Shown: piece after piece, positions 9,162 to 18,244 of the stretch
Layout: every line of letters starts with the position of its first letter
Position numbering within the stretch: position 1 is the stretch's first letter
Assembly: GCF_010614805.1 (NCBI RefSeq)
Contig: NZ_JAAFZC010000001.1
Coordinates: 2,458,001-2,522,000 of the forward strand
DNA length: 64,000 nt
Reading direction: 5' to 3'
From: Pseudooceanicola aestuarii
Lineage (GTDB): Bacteria; Pseudomonadota; Alphaproteobacteria; Rhodobacterales; Rhodobacteraceae
Notes under the pieces: model-generated
Told to the model about the DNA's origin: nothing
What the model saw: only the letters and a program-made list of their open reading frames with translations
Database searches by the model: none
Program-made: the position numbers and the translations under genes

Positions 9162-9181
9162 TGTAAACCCTAATGTTTACA
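9162..9181. promoter_or_regulatory. Palindrome 2, probable TetR operator
   Basis: TGTAAAC (9162-9168) and GTTTACA (9175-9181) are identical in arms and spacing to the first palindrome, with a different 6-bp centre. The centre-to-centre distance is 40 bp, close to four helical turns, which puts bound dimers on the same face of the DNA. It ends 26 bp before the TetR start codon, consistent with autorepression. Confidence 0.7.
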
Positions 9182-9207
9182 TTTTTCGCGCCAAGCGGGG
9201 CAAGGTG

Positions 9208-9804
9208 ATGAAACTGACTGACAAAAAGCGCAAAGATATCCTGGACGCGGCAATCTTGGAGTTCCGCGAACAGGGCTTTCCCGCCGCGCGGGTGAATCGG
9301 ATCGCCGAACTGGCCGAGGTGTCCAAGCGAACGCTCTACAAGCATTTCGAAAGCAAGGAGGTGCTGTTCACAGCCATCACCGACATCCTGCTGGAAGAGA
9401 TCGCGGCCATGCCCAAGCTGCGGTTTCAGCCCGACCAGCCCATGCGCGGGCAGTTGATCGCGGCAGTGCGCGGCTATGTCGAGCATCTGACCGGAGAGCA
9501 TTACCTGGGCCTGAACCGGCTGGTCCTGTCAGAGCTGCTGCGCGATCTGGATCTGGCTCAGGCCTTCTTTGCCAAGGCTGCTTTGCAGGATGGTCCGATC
9601 TCGGACCTGATCGGCGAGGCGATGCAGGCCGGGGCGATGCGCCGGGCAGAGCCGGCCTTCGCCGCCGGTCAGTTGCTGTCGATGGTAAAGCACTTCCTGA
9701 TGTGGCCGGAGTTCCTCCTGGGTGAAAAGGCCGATGTGAATGCGGAGGCCATCATTGCAGATTGCGTGGACATGTTCCTGGCCCACTACGCGCCGGCTGC
9801 CTGA
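9208..9804 (+). CDS. TetR family transcriptional regulator
   Basis: TetR-type repressor of 198 residues. The N-terminal helix-turn-helix (about residues 5-50, with RVNRIAELAEVSKRTLYKHF) is canonical; the ligand-binding C-terminal domain is variable. I take the ATG at 9208 rather than the GTG directly before it, because the GGGGCAAGG ribosome site fits it better. The gene faces an SDR gene across two palindromes that are likely its operators. A redox-enzyme cluster (MDR, LLM, SDR) follows from 9956 and might belong to the same regulon. Confidence 0.92.
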   Translation: MKLTDKKRKDILDAAILEFREQGFPAARVNRIAELAEVSKRTLYKHFESKEVLFTAITDILLEEIAAMPKLRFQPDQPMRGQLIAAVRGYVEHLTGEHYLGLNRLVLSELLRDLDLAQAFFAKAALQDGPISDLIGEAMQAGAMRRAEPAFAAGQLLSMVKHFLMWPEFLLGEKADVNAEAIIADCVDMFLAHYAPAA

Positions 9805-9955
9805 TCTCGCGCCGCTGGCGCAGGACGGGCCCGGTTGGGCAGGTTCGGGGCGATTGTATCGCGATCGCGAAAAATGAAATCTGCAATCGCCCGGTTTCCG
9901 CCCTTTCCGCATGGCAATACCTTGGGGCCGGATCAGTGCCAGCAAGGATGAGATC

Positions 9956-10951
9956 ATGAAAGCCATTGGATACCACAGCGCCGGGGATGCGGAGCAGCTG
10001 AGCAGCCTGGAGATAGCGCGCCCGACCCTCGGCGCGCAAGATATCCTGGTCGCGGTAAAGGGTGTCTCCGTCAACCCGGTGGACGTCAAGCTGCGCGGCG
10101 CGGCCCAGCCGGAGGGCGGCCCGCGTGTGCTGGGCTTCGACGCCGCCGGCACGGTGGTGGAAACCGGCGCGGCGGTCCGCGATTTCGCCATCGGTGACGC
10201 GGTGTTCTATGCCGGCGACGTGACCCGCGCCGGCACCAATGCGGAGCTTCACGCTGTCGACGCCCGCATCGTCGGGCGCAAACCGGAAAACCTCGACTTC
10301 GCGGAGGCGGCGGGCCTGCCGCTGACCGCCATCACCGCCTGGGAAATGCTGTTCGACGCCTTCCGCCTGTCCGAAGGCGACGGCGCGGGGCAAAGCCTGC
10401 TGGTCATCGGCGGGGCCGGCGGCGTGGGCTCGATCCTGATTCAACTGGCCAAGGCGCTGACCGGACTGACTGTCATCGCCACAGCCTCCCGCCCTGAAAC
10501 GCAGGAATGGGTGCGCCGCATGGGCGCCGATCATGTGATCGATCACCGGGGCAACCTGGTGGAACAGGTCGAGGCGCTGAACCTTGTACCCACTCATGTC
10601 GCCGCGCTGACCGCGACCGATCAGCATTGGCCCGCCATTATCCAGGCGATCGCCCCGCGCGGCCAGATCGCCCTGATCGACGACCCGCAGGCGCTGGACA
10701 TCAAGGCCGCCAAGCCCAAGGCGCTAAGCCTGCATTGGGAGTTCATGTTCACCCGCTCCATGTTCGGGACGCCTGATATCGCGGTGCAGGGCGCGCTGCT
10801 GAACCGGGTGTCGGCGATGATCGAGGCGGGCACCCTGGTCTCCACCGTCACCGAACGCGCCGGAGCGCTGAGCGTGGAATCCCTGCGCGCCGCCCATCGT
10901 CGCCAGGAGAGTGGCCGGGTGATCGGCAAGCAGGTCCTGACCGGTCTCTGA
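9956..10951 (+). CDS. Zinc-binding-type alcohol dehydrogenase (MDR family)
   Basis: Medium-chain dehydrogenase/reductase of 331 residues from the ATG at 9956 (CAAGGATGAG ribosome region). The N-terminal GroES-like fold contains NPVDVKLR and [13 protein letters not shown], and the nucleotide-binding loop is [15 protein letters not shown] near residue 162. It resembles the subgroup annotated as zinc-type alcohol dehydrogenase-like proteins (TIGR02817 type), which usually lack the structural zinc cysteines; none are visible here. It is the first gene of a probable three-gene operon with an LLM oxidoreductase and an SDR. The substrate is unknown. Confidence 0.85.
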   Translation: MKAIGYHSAGDAEQLSSLEIARPTLGAQDILVAVKGVSVNPVDVKLRGAAQPEGGPRVLGFDAAGTVVETGAAVRDFAIGDAVFYAGDVTRAGTNAELHAVDARIVGRKPENLDFAEAAGLPLTAITAWEMLFDAFRLSEGDGAGQSLLVIGGAGGVGSILIQLAKALTGLTVIATASRPETQEWVRRMGADHVIDHRGNLVEQVEALNLVPTHVAALTATDQHWPAIIQAIAPRGQIALIDDPQALDIKAAKPKALSLHWEFMFTRSMFGTPDIAVQGALLNRVSAMIEAGTLVSTVTERAGALSVESLRAAHRRQESGRVIGKQVLTGL

Positions 10952-10977
10952 TCCCGCCGCAGGACAGGAAGCGTCAG

Positions 10978-11946
10978 ATGCCCGACCCCTCGCAATCCAC
11001 GACCTTCCCGCCGTTGAACCGTGCCTACAACGCGGTGTTTCAGCCCGGCCGGATGAGCCTTGGCCTGGTGGTGCCGCTGGAAAGCTACCCGGACACGTCC
11101 GTACCGGAGATGACGCAGCACCTCGCCCGTGCCCGGCTGGCGGAGGATCTCGGCTTTGCGGCGCTGTGGTTGCGCGACGTGCCGTTCAACGTGCCCGGTT
11201 TCGGCGATGCCGGACAGGTGTTCGATCCTTTCGTCTACTTTGGGGCGCTGGCGGTCGCGACGCGCGACATCGCCCTGGGCGTTGCCAGCATCGTGTTGCC
11301 GCTGCGCCACCCGGCACATGTGGCCAAGGCGGCAGCCTCCGCTGATGTGCTCTCGGGCGGGCGGGTCCTGCTGGGCGTTGCATCTGGGGACCGGCCGGAC
11401 GAATATCCGGCACTGAACATGGGCTTTGCGGACCGGGGCGCACGGTTCCGCGACAGCATCGCCTACATCCGCGCCATGGCAGACAACTATCCGCAGTGCG
11501 ACACCGCGCAGGGCCGGCTGTCCGGCGGAATCGACATGCTGCCCAAACCCGCAGGCGGGCAATTGCCCTTGCTGATCACCGGGGGCAGCCGGCAATCGCC
11601 CGACTGGGTGGCACGCCATGGCGACGGCTGGATGACCTATCCGCGCGATGCCGCTGCGCAGGGGCGGGTGGTGGCGGAGTATCGCCAAGGAATCCGTGCG
11701 GCGGGCCTGTCGGACAAGCCGGTGATGCAATCGCTCTACATTGATCTGGTGGACCAGCCGGACGCGCCGCCGGCGCCCATCCACCTCGGCTTTCGGTCCG
11801 GCACGGGATATCTGCGCCGCTACCTGTCCGAGCAGCGCGACCTGGGCATCAACCACGTCGCGCTGAACCTGCGGTTCAACGGCGCGGCCATCGACAGCAC
11901 CATGCACAGGCTGGCGGACGAGATCCTGCCGGACTTCGACAATTAG
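10978..11946 (+). CDS. LLM class oxidoreductase (luciferase-like monooxygenase)
   Basis: Flavin-dependent luciferase-like monooxygenase of 322 residues. The TIM-barrel family pattern is visible: AEDLGFAALWLRDVPF near residue 50, then IALGVASIVLPLRHPAHVAK and SGGRVLLGVASGDRPDEY. These proteins use FMNH2 or F420 to act on small organic substrates. It starts 26 bp after the MDR stop with an AGGAAG ribosome site and is followed by an SDR gene after 9 bp, so the three probably form one transcript and a shared oxidative pathway. The substrate cannot be inferred. Confidence 0.85.
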   Translation: MPDPSQSTTFPPLNRAYNAVFQPGRMSLGLVVPLESYPDTSVPEMTQHLARARLAEDLGFAALWLRDVPFNVPGFGDAGQVFDPFVYFGALAVATRDIALGVASIVLPLRHPAHVAKAAASADVLSGGRVLLGVASGDRPDEYPALNMGFADRGARFRDSIAYIRAMADNYPQCDTAQGRLSGGIDMLPKPAGGQLPLLITGGSRQSPDWVARHGDGWMTYPRDAAAQGRVVAEYRQGIRAAGLSDKPVMQSLYIDLVDQPDAPPAPIHLGFRSGTGYLRRYLSEQRDLGINHVALNLRFNGAAIDSTMHRLADEILPDFDN

Positions 11947-11955
11947 GAATTCCCC

Positions 11956-12759
11956 ATGCCCAAGACCATCCTCATCACCGGTGCCACCGACGGTATCGGC
12001 CTGCTTACGGCACGGATGCTGGCCAAGGACGGCCACACGCTGCTTTTGCACGGCCGCAGCGCCGAGAAGCTGACCGCGGCGGTGCAAAGCGTCAGCACAT
12101 CCGGTGCCGCGCCCCGGACCTACCGTGCCGACCTGTCGCAACTGGAGGAGGTCAGCGCCCTGGCCGGGGAAATCACCGCAGGCCATGAGCGGATCGACGT
12201 GCTGATCAACAATGCCGGAGTTCTGAAGACACCCCAGCCCCGCACCGCCCAGGGGCTGGATGCCCGCTTTGTCGTCAATACCATCGCGCCCTACCTGCTG
12301 ACCCGTCGGCTGCTGCCGATCCTGCCGGCGAGGGGCCGCGTGGTGAACCTGTCCTCCGCCGCGCAGGCGCGGGTCGATGTCGCGGCGCTGCGCGGGCAGC
12401 GCAGCCTGGATCACATGGCGGCCTATGCCCAGAGCAAGCTGGCGATCACGATATGGACGCAGGAGATGGCCCGCGCGCAGCCTGACGGCCCGGCTTTCAT
12501 CGCGGTAAACCCCGGCTCCCTGCTGGCGTCGAAGATGGTCAGGGAAGGGTTCGGCATGACCGGCAACGACCTGTCCATCGGCGCCGAAATCCTGTGCCGC
12601 GCCGCCCTGTCGGAGGAGTTCGCCGGCGCTACGGGGCGGTATTTCGACAATGACGCCGGTGGCTTTGCCCGGCCCGATCCGGCGGCGGGCGACGCGGCCC
12701 ATGTGGCGGCGGTGATGGCCGCGCTGGGCGATCTGGCAGGGCCCGTCCCGGAGGGTTGA
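11956..12759 (+). CDS. Short-chain dehydrogenase/reductase (SDR)
   Basis: SDR of 267 residues with a clear cofactor loop (TGATDGIGLLTARM, about residues 7-20), the NNAG motif (INNAGVLK) and the catalytic YAQSK near residue 157. It is the third gene of the MDR-LLM-SDR set, 9 bp after the LLM gene. It probably uses NADP(H) on a hydroxyl or keto substrate. After its stop, GC-rich noncoding DNA runs to about 12930 and then turns sharply AT-rich ahead of the gene at 13039. Confidence 0.85.
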   Translation: MPKTILITGATDGIGLLTARMLAKDGHTLLLHGRSAEKLTAAVQSVSTSGAAPRTYRADLSQLEEVSALAGEITAGHERIDVLINNAGVLKTPQPRTAQGLDARFVVNTIAPYLLTRRLLPILPARGRVVNLSSAAQARVDVAALRGQRSLDHMAAYAQSKLAITIWTQEMARAQPDGPAFIAVNPGSLLASKMVREGFGMTGNDLSIGAEILCRAALSEEFAGATGRYFDNDAGGFARPDPAAGDAAHVAAVMAALGDLAGPVPEG

Positions 12760-12934
12760 CAGCGCTCGTGACGGGGAGGGGGCGGCAGATACCGGCGCGC
12801 GCCCTACGCGGTAGCCCTGCCCGTGCCACGGCACCGGCACCGGCGCCGCGCGGCCGGGTGCCGTGTCCAAGGACCTTCGGACCTCTGGCGGTTCGTCCGG
12901 GATACTTGCCGCGTTCGGGCTTCCACCGCATTGA

Positions 12935-13038
12935 GATTATATCGAAAATCTAAAAACTGATAGAACGATTGGCCTTTTTATACGAAATGGGTCGATCGTT
13001 TATCTGTCGGTCAACGCAACTTTCCAATGGAGTGACCG
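12935..13038. promoter_or_regulatory. AT-rich promoter/operator-like region before the truncated MDR gene
   Basis: The composition changes abruptly to AT-rich. Imperfect inverted arms GATAGAACGAT (12959-12969) and ATCGTTTATC (12995-13004) flank a segment with TTTTTATAC. This looks like a promoter with an operator, such as a TetR or MarR site. No regulator gene is adjacent, perhaps because IS insertion removed neighbouring DNA. Confidence 0.4.
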
Positions 13039-13746
13039 ATGAAAACCATGGCCCTGACCGACTACGGCCCCGACGCGACCTTTACCCTGGCTGATACGCC
13101 GCGCCCCGAGGCCACGCCCGGCCATGTCGTCCTGCGCGTCAAGGCGACCAGCATCAACACCATCGACACGATGATCAAGGATATGGGCGCCGACCTGCCG
13201 TTGTCGCCCGCGCTGCCTGCCGTGCTGGGCATGGATTGCGCCGGGGTGATCGAAGAGGTCGGCGCCGGTGTGACTGGCTTTGCCGTGGGCGATGAGGTCT
13301 ATGGCTGCGCCGGCGGCCTGGCCGATCTTCAGGGTGCGCTGGCCGAATTCATGCTGGCCGACGCGCGGTTGATCGCGCCCAAACCCAAGACGCTGAGCAT
13401 GCGCGCGGCCGCCGCGCTGCCGCTGGTCGGCATCACCGCCTGGGAGGGGCTGCACCGCGCTGGCGTCGGAGCGGACCAGAAGGTGTTGGTTCAGGGCGGT
13501 GCCGGTGGCGTCGGGCATATCGCGATCCAGCTTGCCCGGCATCTTGGCGCCACAGTCACCGCGACCGGTACGGGCACCGCGCAGTTGTCGGCGATCCAGG
13601 GGTTCGGAGCCACGCCCGTCGACTTCATGACTGAGAGGATCGACGACTATGTCGCGGCGCAGACCGCAGGGGCCGGTTTCGACGTGGTGTTCGACACGGT
13701 CGGTGGCGCGAACCTGACCAATACCTTTGCCGCGGCGGCGCTGAAC
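13039..13746 (+). pseudogene. NAD(P)H:quinone oxidoreductase-like MDR protein, 3' end removed by IS insertion
   Basis: Medium-chain reductase with an intact N-terminal catalytic domain (LGMDCAGVIEEVGAGVTGF) and nucleotide-binding loop (VQGGAGGVGHIAIQLAR near residue 153). It reads normally to about residue 236 (NTFAAAALN) and then runs into IS3-family terminal sequence, with the frame closing at 13857 inside the element. Intact relatives are about 320-340 residues, so roughly the last quarter, which completes the catalytic domain, is missing. It is probably inactive, although its promoter region looks intact. Confidence 0.85.
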
Positions 13747-14572
13747 TGGACCTGTCCCGCCTTCGTGCCGCCCCAAGTGCTCGTTTACGCCACCTATCGT
13801 TCGAAAGCGACCGGGCTTTTCCAGCCCAGTGCTGAGTGTCGGCGGCGCGGATTGTAGAAGCCGTTTATATATTCGAAGATCGCCATCTCAGCCTTGCGCC
13901 GCGTCTCCCAAGTATGCCGCGAGATCAGTTCAGCTTTGATGGATTTGAAGAACGTCTCGACAGCGGCATTATCATAGCAATTTCCCTTCCCAGACATCGA
14001 CGCCTTGAACCCGTGCTGGCGCAGGATCTTCTGGTAGTCGTGGGAACAGTATTGCGATCCGCGATCCGTGTGATGAATGCAACCTTTGGGCGGTTGTCTG
14101 AACGCGATTGCCATCTTCAAAGCTCTGATTGCAAGGTGCGCTTCATACGATTGCTGACCGCCCAGCCAATGACACGGCGTGAATGCAGGTCCAGGATCAC
14201 CGCAAGATAGAGCCAGCCTTCTCGGGTCCAAACATAGCTGATATCGCCCGCCCATTTCTGGTTTGGCGTATCTGCAGCAAAGTCACGATCCAGCAGGTTT
14301 GGCGCGATATTGAACTTGTGATCGCTGTCGGTTGTCACCTTGTGCTTGCGGGTTCTGACAACAGATATGCCGTTCTGGCGCATCAATCTGCCAACCCGGT
14401 GATGTCCAACGTTCAAGCCGATCTCCTTCAGTTCTTCGGTCATCCGTGGCCGGCCGTAACTTCCCAAGCTGAGACGTGATTGTTCTTTGATGTGGGCCAG
14501 CGTGATCAGATCAGACCGCTGTCTGCGACTGGCTGGTCGACTGCGGAAAGCGCGTAGACCGCGTGCGCTGAC
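13747..14572 (-). mobile_element. IS3-family element, 3' part (truncated and frameshifted)
   Basis: This is the transposase-B end and 3' terminus of an IS3-family insertion sequence. The outer boundary is placed at about 13747, where the MDR gene ends and terminal sequence beginning TGGACCTG starts. Its upstream part, with orfA and the other terminal repeat, is missing, because the element abuts an IS5-family fragment at about 14572. The two ISs therefore form a chimera, probably made by insertion followed by deletion or recombination. Confidence 0.8.
13794..14572 (-). pseudogene. IS3-family transposase orfB, frameshifted and 5'-truncated
   Basis: DDE integrase-type transposase. The upstream part (SLGSYGRPRMTEELKE, then WAGDISYVWTREGWLYLAV with the first catalytic Asp) and the downstream part (IHHTDRGSQYCS with the second Asp; FFKSIKAELI with the Glu) are in different frames. 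Reading DNA around 14136-14138, one missing base explains the shift between NRMKR and LAIRALK. The N-terminal start is lost at the junction with the IS5 fragment. It cannot make a functional transposase. Confidence 0.88.
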
Positions 14573-14711
14573 ACGCGCCCCGATGTAGTCGCTGACGGGA
14601 CCGGTCGTCAGGAACAGGTCGATGGGCCGGCCGCGGCTGTCGCAGATGGCGTGCAGCTTCGTGTTCATGCCGCCCTTGGTCCGGCCAATCAGGCGTCCAC
14701 GCCCCCCTTTT
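14573..14711 (-). pseudogene. IS5-family transposase, start of second frame (truncated)
   Basis: The -1 frame continuing from orfA encodes [19 protein letters not shown] and GRPIDLFLTTGPVSDYIGA, the expected middle of an IS5-type transposase. It then runs directly into IS3 orfB-like sequence (ARGLRAFRSRPASRRQR), giving a hybrid frame. The catalytic C-terminal part is absent. Confidence 0.8.
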
Positions 14712-15036
14712 TAACGCCCAGGCTGGACGCCGTGCGATGGGCCTTCAGATGGGTGGGGTCGATCATCACAGTCGTCTCCTCGCCGTGCTCAGCGGCCAGC
14801 CCTGCCATGATCCGGGCGAAGACGCCTTTATCGCTCCATCGTTTCCAGCGGTTGTAGAGTGTCTTGTGGGGGCCGTACTCCCTTGGGGCGTCGCGCCACC
14901 GCAAGCCGTTGCGATTGATGAAGATAATGCCACTCAGAACCCGCCGGTCATCGACCCGGGGCTTGCCGTGCGACTTCGGAAAGTAAGGCTCAAGACGCGC
15001 CATCTGCGCATCGCTCAACCAGAAAAGATCAGACAT
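14689..15036 (-). CDS. IS5-family transposase, first frame (orfA)
   Basis: N-terminal part of an IS5/IS427-type transposase ([19 protein letters not shown], then [22 protein letters not shown] and [11 protein letters not shown] with the first catalytic Asp). Family members of this type make the full enzyme by -1 frameshifting. The slippery run A5G6, read on the minus strand, lies at 14702-14712, after which the alternative frame continues with [13 protein letters not shown]. orfA itself is intact, but the continuation is truncated, so no active transposase is expected. Confidence 0.85.
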   Translation of the reverse strand: MSDLFWLSDAQMARLEPYFPKSHGKPRVDDRRVLSGIIFINRNGLRWRDAPREYGPHKTLYNRWKRWSDKGVFARIMAGLAAEHGEETTVMIDPTHLKAHRTASSLGVKKGGVDA

Positions 15037-15130
15037 GTTCACCGCTCGTTTTCGAGCGGTGAGTCACGATCGTCCAACCAAATCAATGGGTCCTGAGCCT
15101 AAGAAACGCGGGGCAATTCAAACACGCAAA

Positions 15131-16131
15131 ATGCACAGACCAACCATCCTGACAGGCGACCGCACCACGGGGCCACCTCACATTGGGCACGATGCGGGCT
15201 CACTTGAAAACCGACTGCGCTATCAGGACAGCCACGAACAGTTCCTTTTGCTGGCTGATACCCAGGCTTTGACAGACAACGCCCATGATCCTGCAAAGGT
15301 GCGGCGCAGCGTGATCGAGATCGCGCTTGACTATCTGGCCGTGGGCATTGATCCCAGCCACACGACGATCCGCCTGCAATCGCAACGTCCGGCGCTGGCC
15401 GAGTTGTCGATGCTCTACCTGAACTTCGGAACGGTTGCGCGGCTCGAACGGAACCCGACGATCAAGGATGAAATCCGCGCGCGTGGGTTCGGGCGTGATA
15501 TTCCCGCAGGGTTTCTCTGTAATCCAGCGGCACAGGCTGCGGATATCACGGCTTTCAAGGCAACTGTCGTTCCGGTCGGCGAAGACCAGGCCCCGCTCAT
15601 CGAGCAAACGAACGAAATTGTGCGGCGCATCAATGCAGTCGCAGGTTGCCTCGTGCTGCCCGAGGCTCGAGCGATCATCCCCAAAGCGGGTCGGTTGCCC
15701 GGTATCGATGGCAAGGCCAATATGTCGAAATCCAGTGGAAACGCCATTGCGCTGTCCGCATCGTCAGAAAAGATCCGAAGCGCTGTTCGGGCAATGTTCA
15801 CCGATCCGAGCCACCTGCGTGTCGAAGACCCGGGCTGCATCGAAGGCAATGTCGTCTTTGCCTATCTCGACGCCTTCGATCAGGACCGGACGAGCTTGCC
15901 GAACTCAAGACACAGTATCAGCGTGGAGGACTTGGCGATGGCACGATCAAGGCGCGTCTGGAAGTTATTCTCCAAGACCTCATTGCCCCAATTCGTGAGC
16001 GCAGGGCACAACTCTCCGAGGACCGGGGATACGTTCTTGAGGTAATCAAAGAGGGCACGGAACGGGCGCGTGAGCGAACCGAGGCGACAAAACGCGAGGT
16101 GGTGAATGCCTTAGGATTATTCCAACTGTAG
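15131..16131 (+). pseudogene. trpS: Second tryptophanyl-tRNA synthetase, frameshifted
   Basis: This is a class I TrpRS homologue, recognisable along its length by [16 protein letters not shown] (HIGH box), [32 protein letters not shown] and [17 protein letters not shown]. The reading frame shifts at about 15887: the first part ends with [10 protein letters not shown], and the C-terminal part ([17 protein letters not shown] to the stop at 16131) is one frame over. The second signature reads NMSKS instead of KMSKS, losing its first lysine, so decay goes beyond the shift. It lies directly beside the IS chimera, without neighbours that suggest a tryptophan pathway. Confidence 0.85.
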
Positions 16132-16222
16132 GTGAGCAGCGTTGAACAATCTGGATCAAGGTCTGTTTCGTCTCGATAGCGGTCTGACCATGTGTCCCGG
16201 CCTTAACGGGAAGTCGATCAAA

Positions 16223-17104
16223 TTAAGATCCCAGAAATGCCGCGCGTCGTTCCTGGAGCGCGCTGCAAAGGTAGTCGACGAAAAGCCGGACCCCGCGCAC
16301 CCGGCGCAGATCGCTGTGCAGGAGAACCCAGGTCGAACGCCGCTGGTCGAGTTCGGTGCCGGGAACGCGTTGTAGCTCGGGGAAGACCGCCGTGACCCAG
16401 GTCGCAAGGAAGGTCATCCCCGCGCTGGCTCGGACCAAGTGCAGATGCATTTCCGGGTCGGGCACAGAGTGGCGGACGCGCGCCTCTGGGAAGGCGGATT
16501 TTGCGATCATGGTGGAAAGCTCGGGCACGTCTCCGTAACCGATCCAGCTCAGACCGCGCCCCTTGCGGTCTGCCGCAGGTAGCACCCGGTCGATGTAGTC
16601 CCGCGACGCCACCACGCCGATCGACAGTGGAAAGAGCTTGCGCCCCACCGCGTCGTCCTCGATCGCCGCGGCGTGGCGGATCGAGACGTCAGTCTCATTC
16701 CGAGCGATCGAGTCGAGCGTATAGGCAAGCCGCAGCTCGATTTCGATCTCAGGATAGAGCGCGGCAAATTCGGCCAGCACCGGCGCCAGCAGGTAATGCG
16801 CCGTCATCGGATCGGCCGACAGCCGGATGCGCCCCGCAGCCTCGCGGTCGAGCCCCTGCACCGCGTTGAACCCCTTGAGCAATGCCGCCTCGGCTTCGAG
16901 CGCCTGCGGCAGCAGCCGCCGCCCGGCTGCCGTCAGAGACAGGCCTTCCGCGCCGCGCCGGAAGAGCTGCGTGCCGAGCTGTGCCTCAAGCGCCTCGACT
17001 TGGCGGCGCAGGGTTGCATGGGTGCCGCCCAGTTGCTCGGCCGCGGACCTGAGCGAACCGTGTCGCGCAACGGCAAGGAAGGCGGGAAGAGATTTCCAGT
17101 CCAT
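16223..17104 (-). CDS. LysR family transcriptional regulator
   Basis: LysR-type regulator of 293 residues, with the N-terminal helix-turn-helix (SLRSAAEQLGGTHATLRRQV at about residues 17-36) and a regulatory domain. The GGTHATLRRQ variant of the recognition helix resembles LysR proteins that sit beside oxidoreductase genes. It faces the MDR gene at 17210 across 105 bp, so it probably controls it. Its 3' end converges on the trpS remnant. Confidence 0.88.
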   Translation of the reverse strand: MDWKSLPAFLAVARHGSLRSAAEQLGGTHATLRRQVEALEAQLGTQLFRRGAEGLSLTAAGRRLLPQALEAEAALLKGFNAVQGLDREAAGRIRLSADPMTAHYLLAPVLAEFAALYPEIEIELRLAYTLDSIARNETDVSIRHAAAIEDDAVGRKLFPLSIGVVASRDYIDRVLPAADRKGRGLSWIGYGDVPELSTMIAKSAFPEARVRHSVPDPEMHLHLVRASAGMTFLATWVTAVFPELQRVPGTELDQRRSTWVLLHSDLRRVRGVRLFVDYLCSALQERRAAFLGS

Positions 17105-17209
17105 GCGTCACCCGGATCGTTTTTGAACCACTTTGGGTCATCATAGGCCCTGCACGGAACGAATTGAAACCTTTATTCCGATGGAAACCTCAGGACCAAG
17201 GAGATCCCC

Positions 17210-18190
17210 ATGACCGCGACCCGCTCTGCCTGGCACATCCCGCGCTATGGCCGCCCCGACGTCCTCACCTCCGTCACGCTTCCACTGGCCGAACCCGGCC
17301 CGTCAGAGGTGCTGATCCGCATCGACGCTTCTGCCGTCACCCGCGCCGACGGCATGATGCGCAAGGGCGAGCCACTGTTTGCCCGCCCTTTCCTTGGCCT
17401 GCGGCGTCCGCGCAACGGGCTGTCCGGCACAGGCCTGTCGGGCGAGGTGATCGCGGCCGGTGGGAAGGTTAGCCGTTTCGGGCCGGGCGACATGGTTTTC
17501 GGCGAGGCCGGGATGCGCTTCGGAGCAAATGCCAGCCACATCTGCCTCGACGAGGGCGGGGTTCTGATGCCCAAGCCCGACAGCCTGCCGCATGAGGATG
17601 CGGCGGTTCTGTGCGACGGCGTGCTGACCTCATGGCACTACCTGTGCAACCTCGGTCAGGTCCGAAGCAGCGACCGCGTCTTGATCCTCGGTGGGGCCGG
17701 CAGTTTGGGCAGCGCAGCCGTGCAGATCGCCGCCAACATGGGCGCAGAGGTGACGGCCACCAGCAGCGCTCGCAACGCCGACCGTGTCGCGTCCCTCGGG
17801 GCCACCTGCGTGATAGACTACAACTGCGAGGAGGCTTTGCAGCGCGGCGCCGGATACAACTTGATCTTCGACACGGTAGGCGTTGCGTCTTTTTCGGCCG
17901 CCAAACCTGCGCTTGCCGCGGCGGGGCTTTACCTCTGCCCGGTGCTGACGCTGGGGCGCTTACCCGCAATCCTGCTTTCGCGCCTCGTGGGGCGGAAACG
18001 AGCGTTGTTCGCAGCCGCGGGCCTTGAGAAACCTCAGCGCCTGCGGATCATGCTGTCCGAGATCCTGGCCCAGATTGACCAGGAGCGCCTCGCCCCGGTC
18101 ATGGACCGGGTCTACCCGCTGGCCGACCTGATCGAGGCGCACGCCTATGTCGAGACCGGTCGTAAACGCGGCAATGTCGTAGTGGTGTGA
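17210..18190 (+). CDS. Medium-chain (quinone oxidoreductase-like) dehydrogenase
   Basis: MDR protein of 326 residues. The GroES-like domain contains DASAVTRADGMMRKGEP, the cofactor loop is LGGAGSLGSAAVQIAA near residue 160, and the typical C-terminal ending VETGRKRGNVVVV is present. It lacks zinc-binding cysteines and resembles the NADPH-dependent quinone reductase/RTN4IP1-like branch. A strong AAGGAGA ribosome site precedes the ATG. The divergent LysR gene is the likely regulator; a VOC protein gene follows after 54 bp. Confidence 0.85.
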   Translation: MTATRSAWHIPRYGRPDVLTSVTLPLAEPGPSEVLIRIDASAVTRADGMMRKGEPLFARPFLGLRRPRNGLSGTGLSGEVIAAGGKVSRFGPGDMVFGEAGMRFGANASHICLDEGGVLMPKPDSLPHEDAAVLCDGVLTSWHYLCNLGQVRSSDRVLILGGAGSLGSAAVQIAANMGAEVTATSSARNADRVASLGATCVIDYNCEEALQRGAGYNLIFDTVGVASFSAAKPALAAAGLYLCPVLTLGRLPAILLSRLVGRKRALFAAAGLEKPQRLRIMLSEILAQIDQERLAPVMDRVYPLADLIEAHAYVETGRKRGNVVVV

Positions 18191-18244
18191 TAGTCTCGCA
18201 GGAAAGCGAGCGCCGGAACCACAAATTCTATCGGAGAGACTATT

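Larger units (their letters stand above)
14573..15100 (-). mobile_element. IS5-family (IS427-like) element, 5' part
   Basis: This holds the left end and first half of an IS5-family insertion sequence with two overlapping frames. The outer end is placed at about 15100, where sequence resembling a terminal repeat (GGCTCAGGACCC on the minus strand) meets unrelated DNA. On the other side the second frame is cut after GPVSDYIGARV, where IS3-family sequence begins. Roughly the last third of the IS is missing, including the remaining DDE residues. Confidence 0.78.

Noticed and set aside
10621..12870. 749-residue minus-strand frame
   Set aside because: It is the antisense of the LLM and SDR genes, which have clear family motifs on the plus strand.
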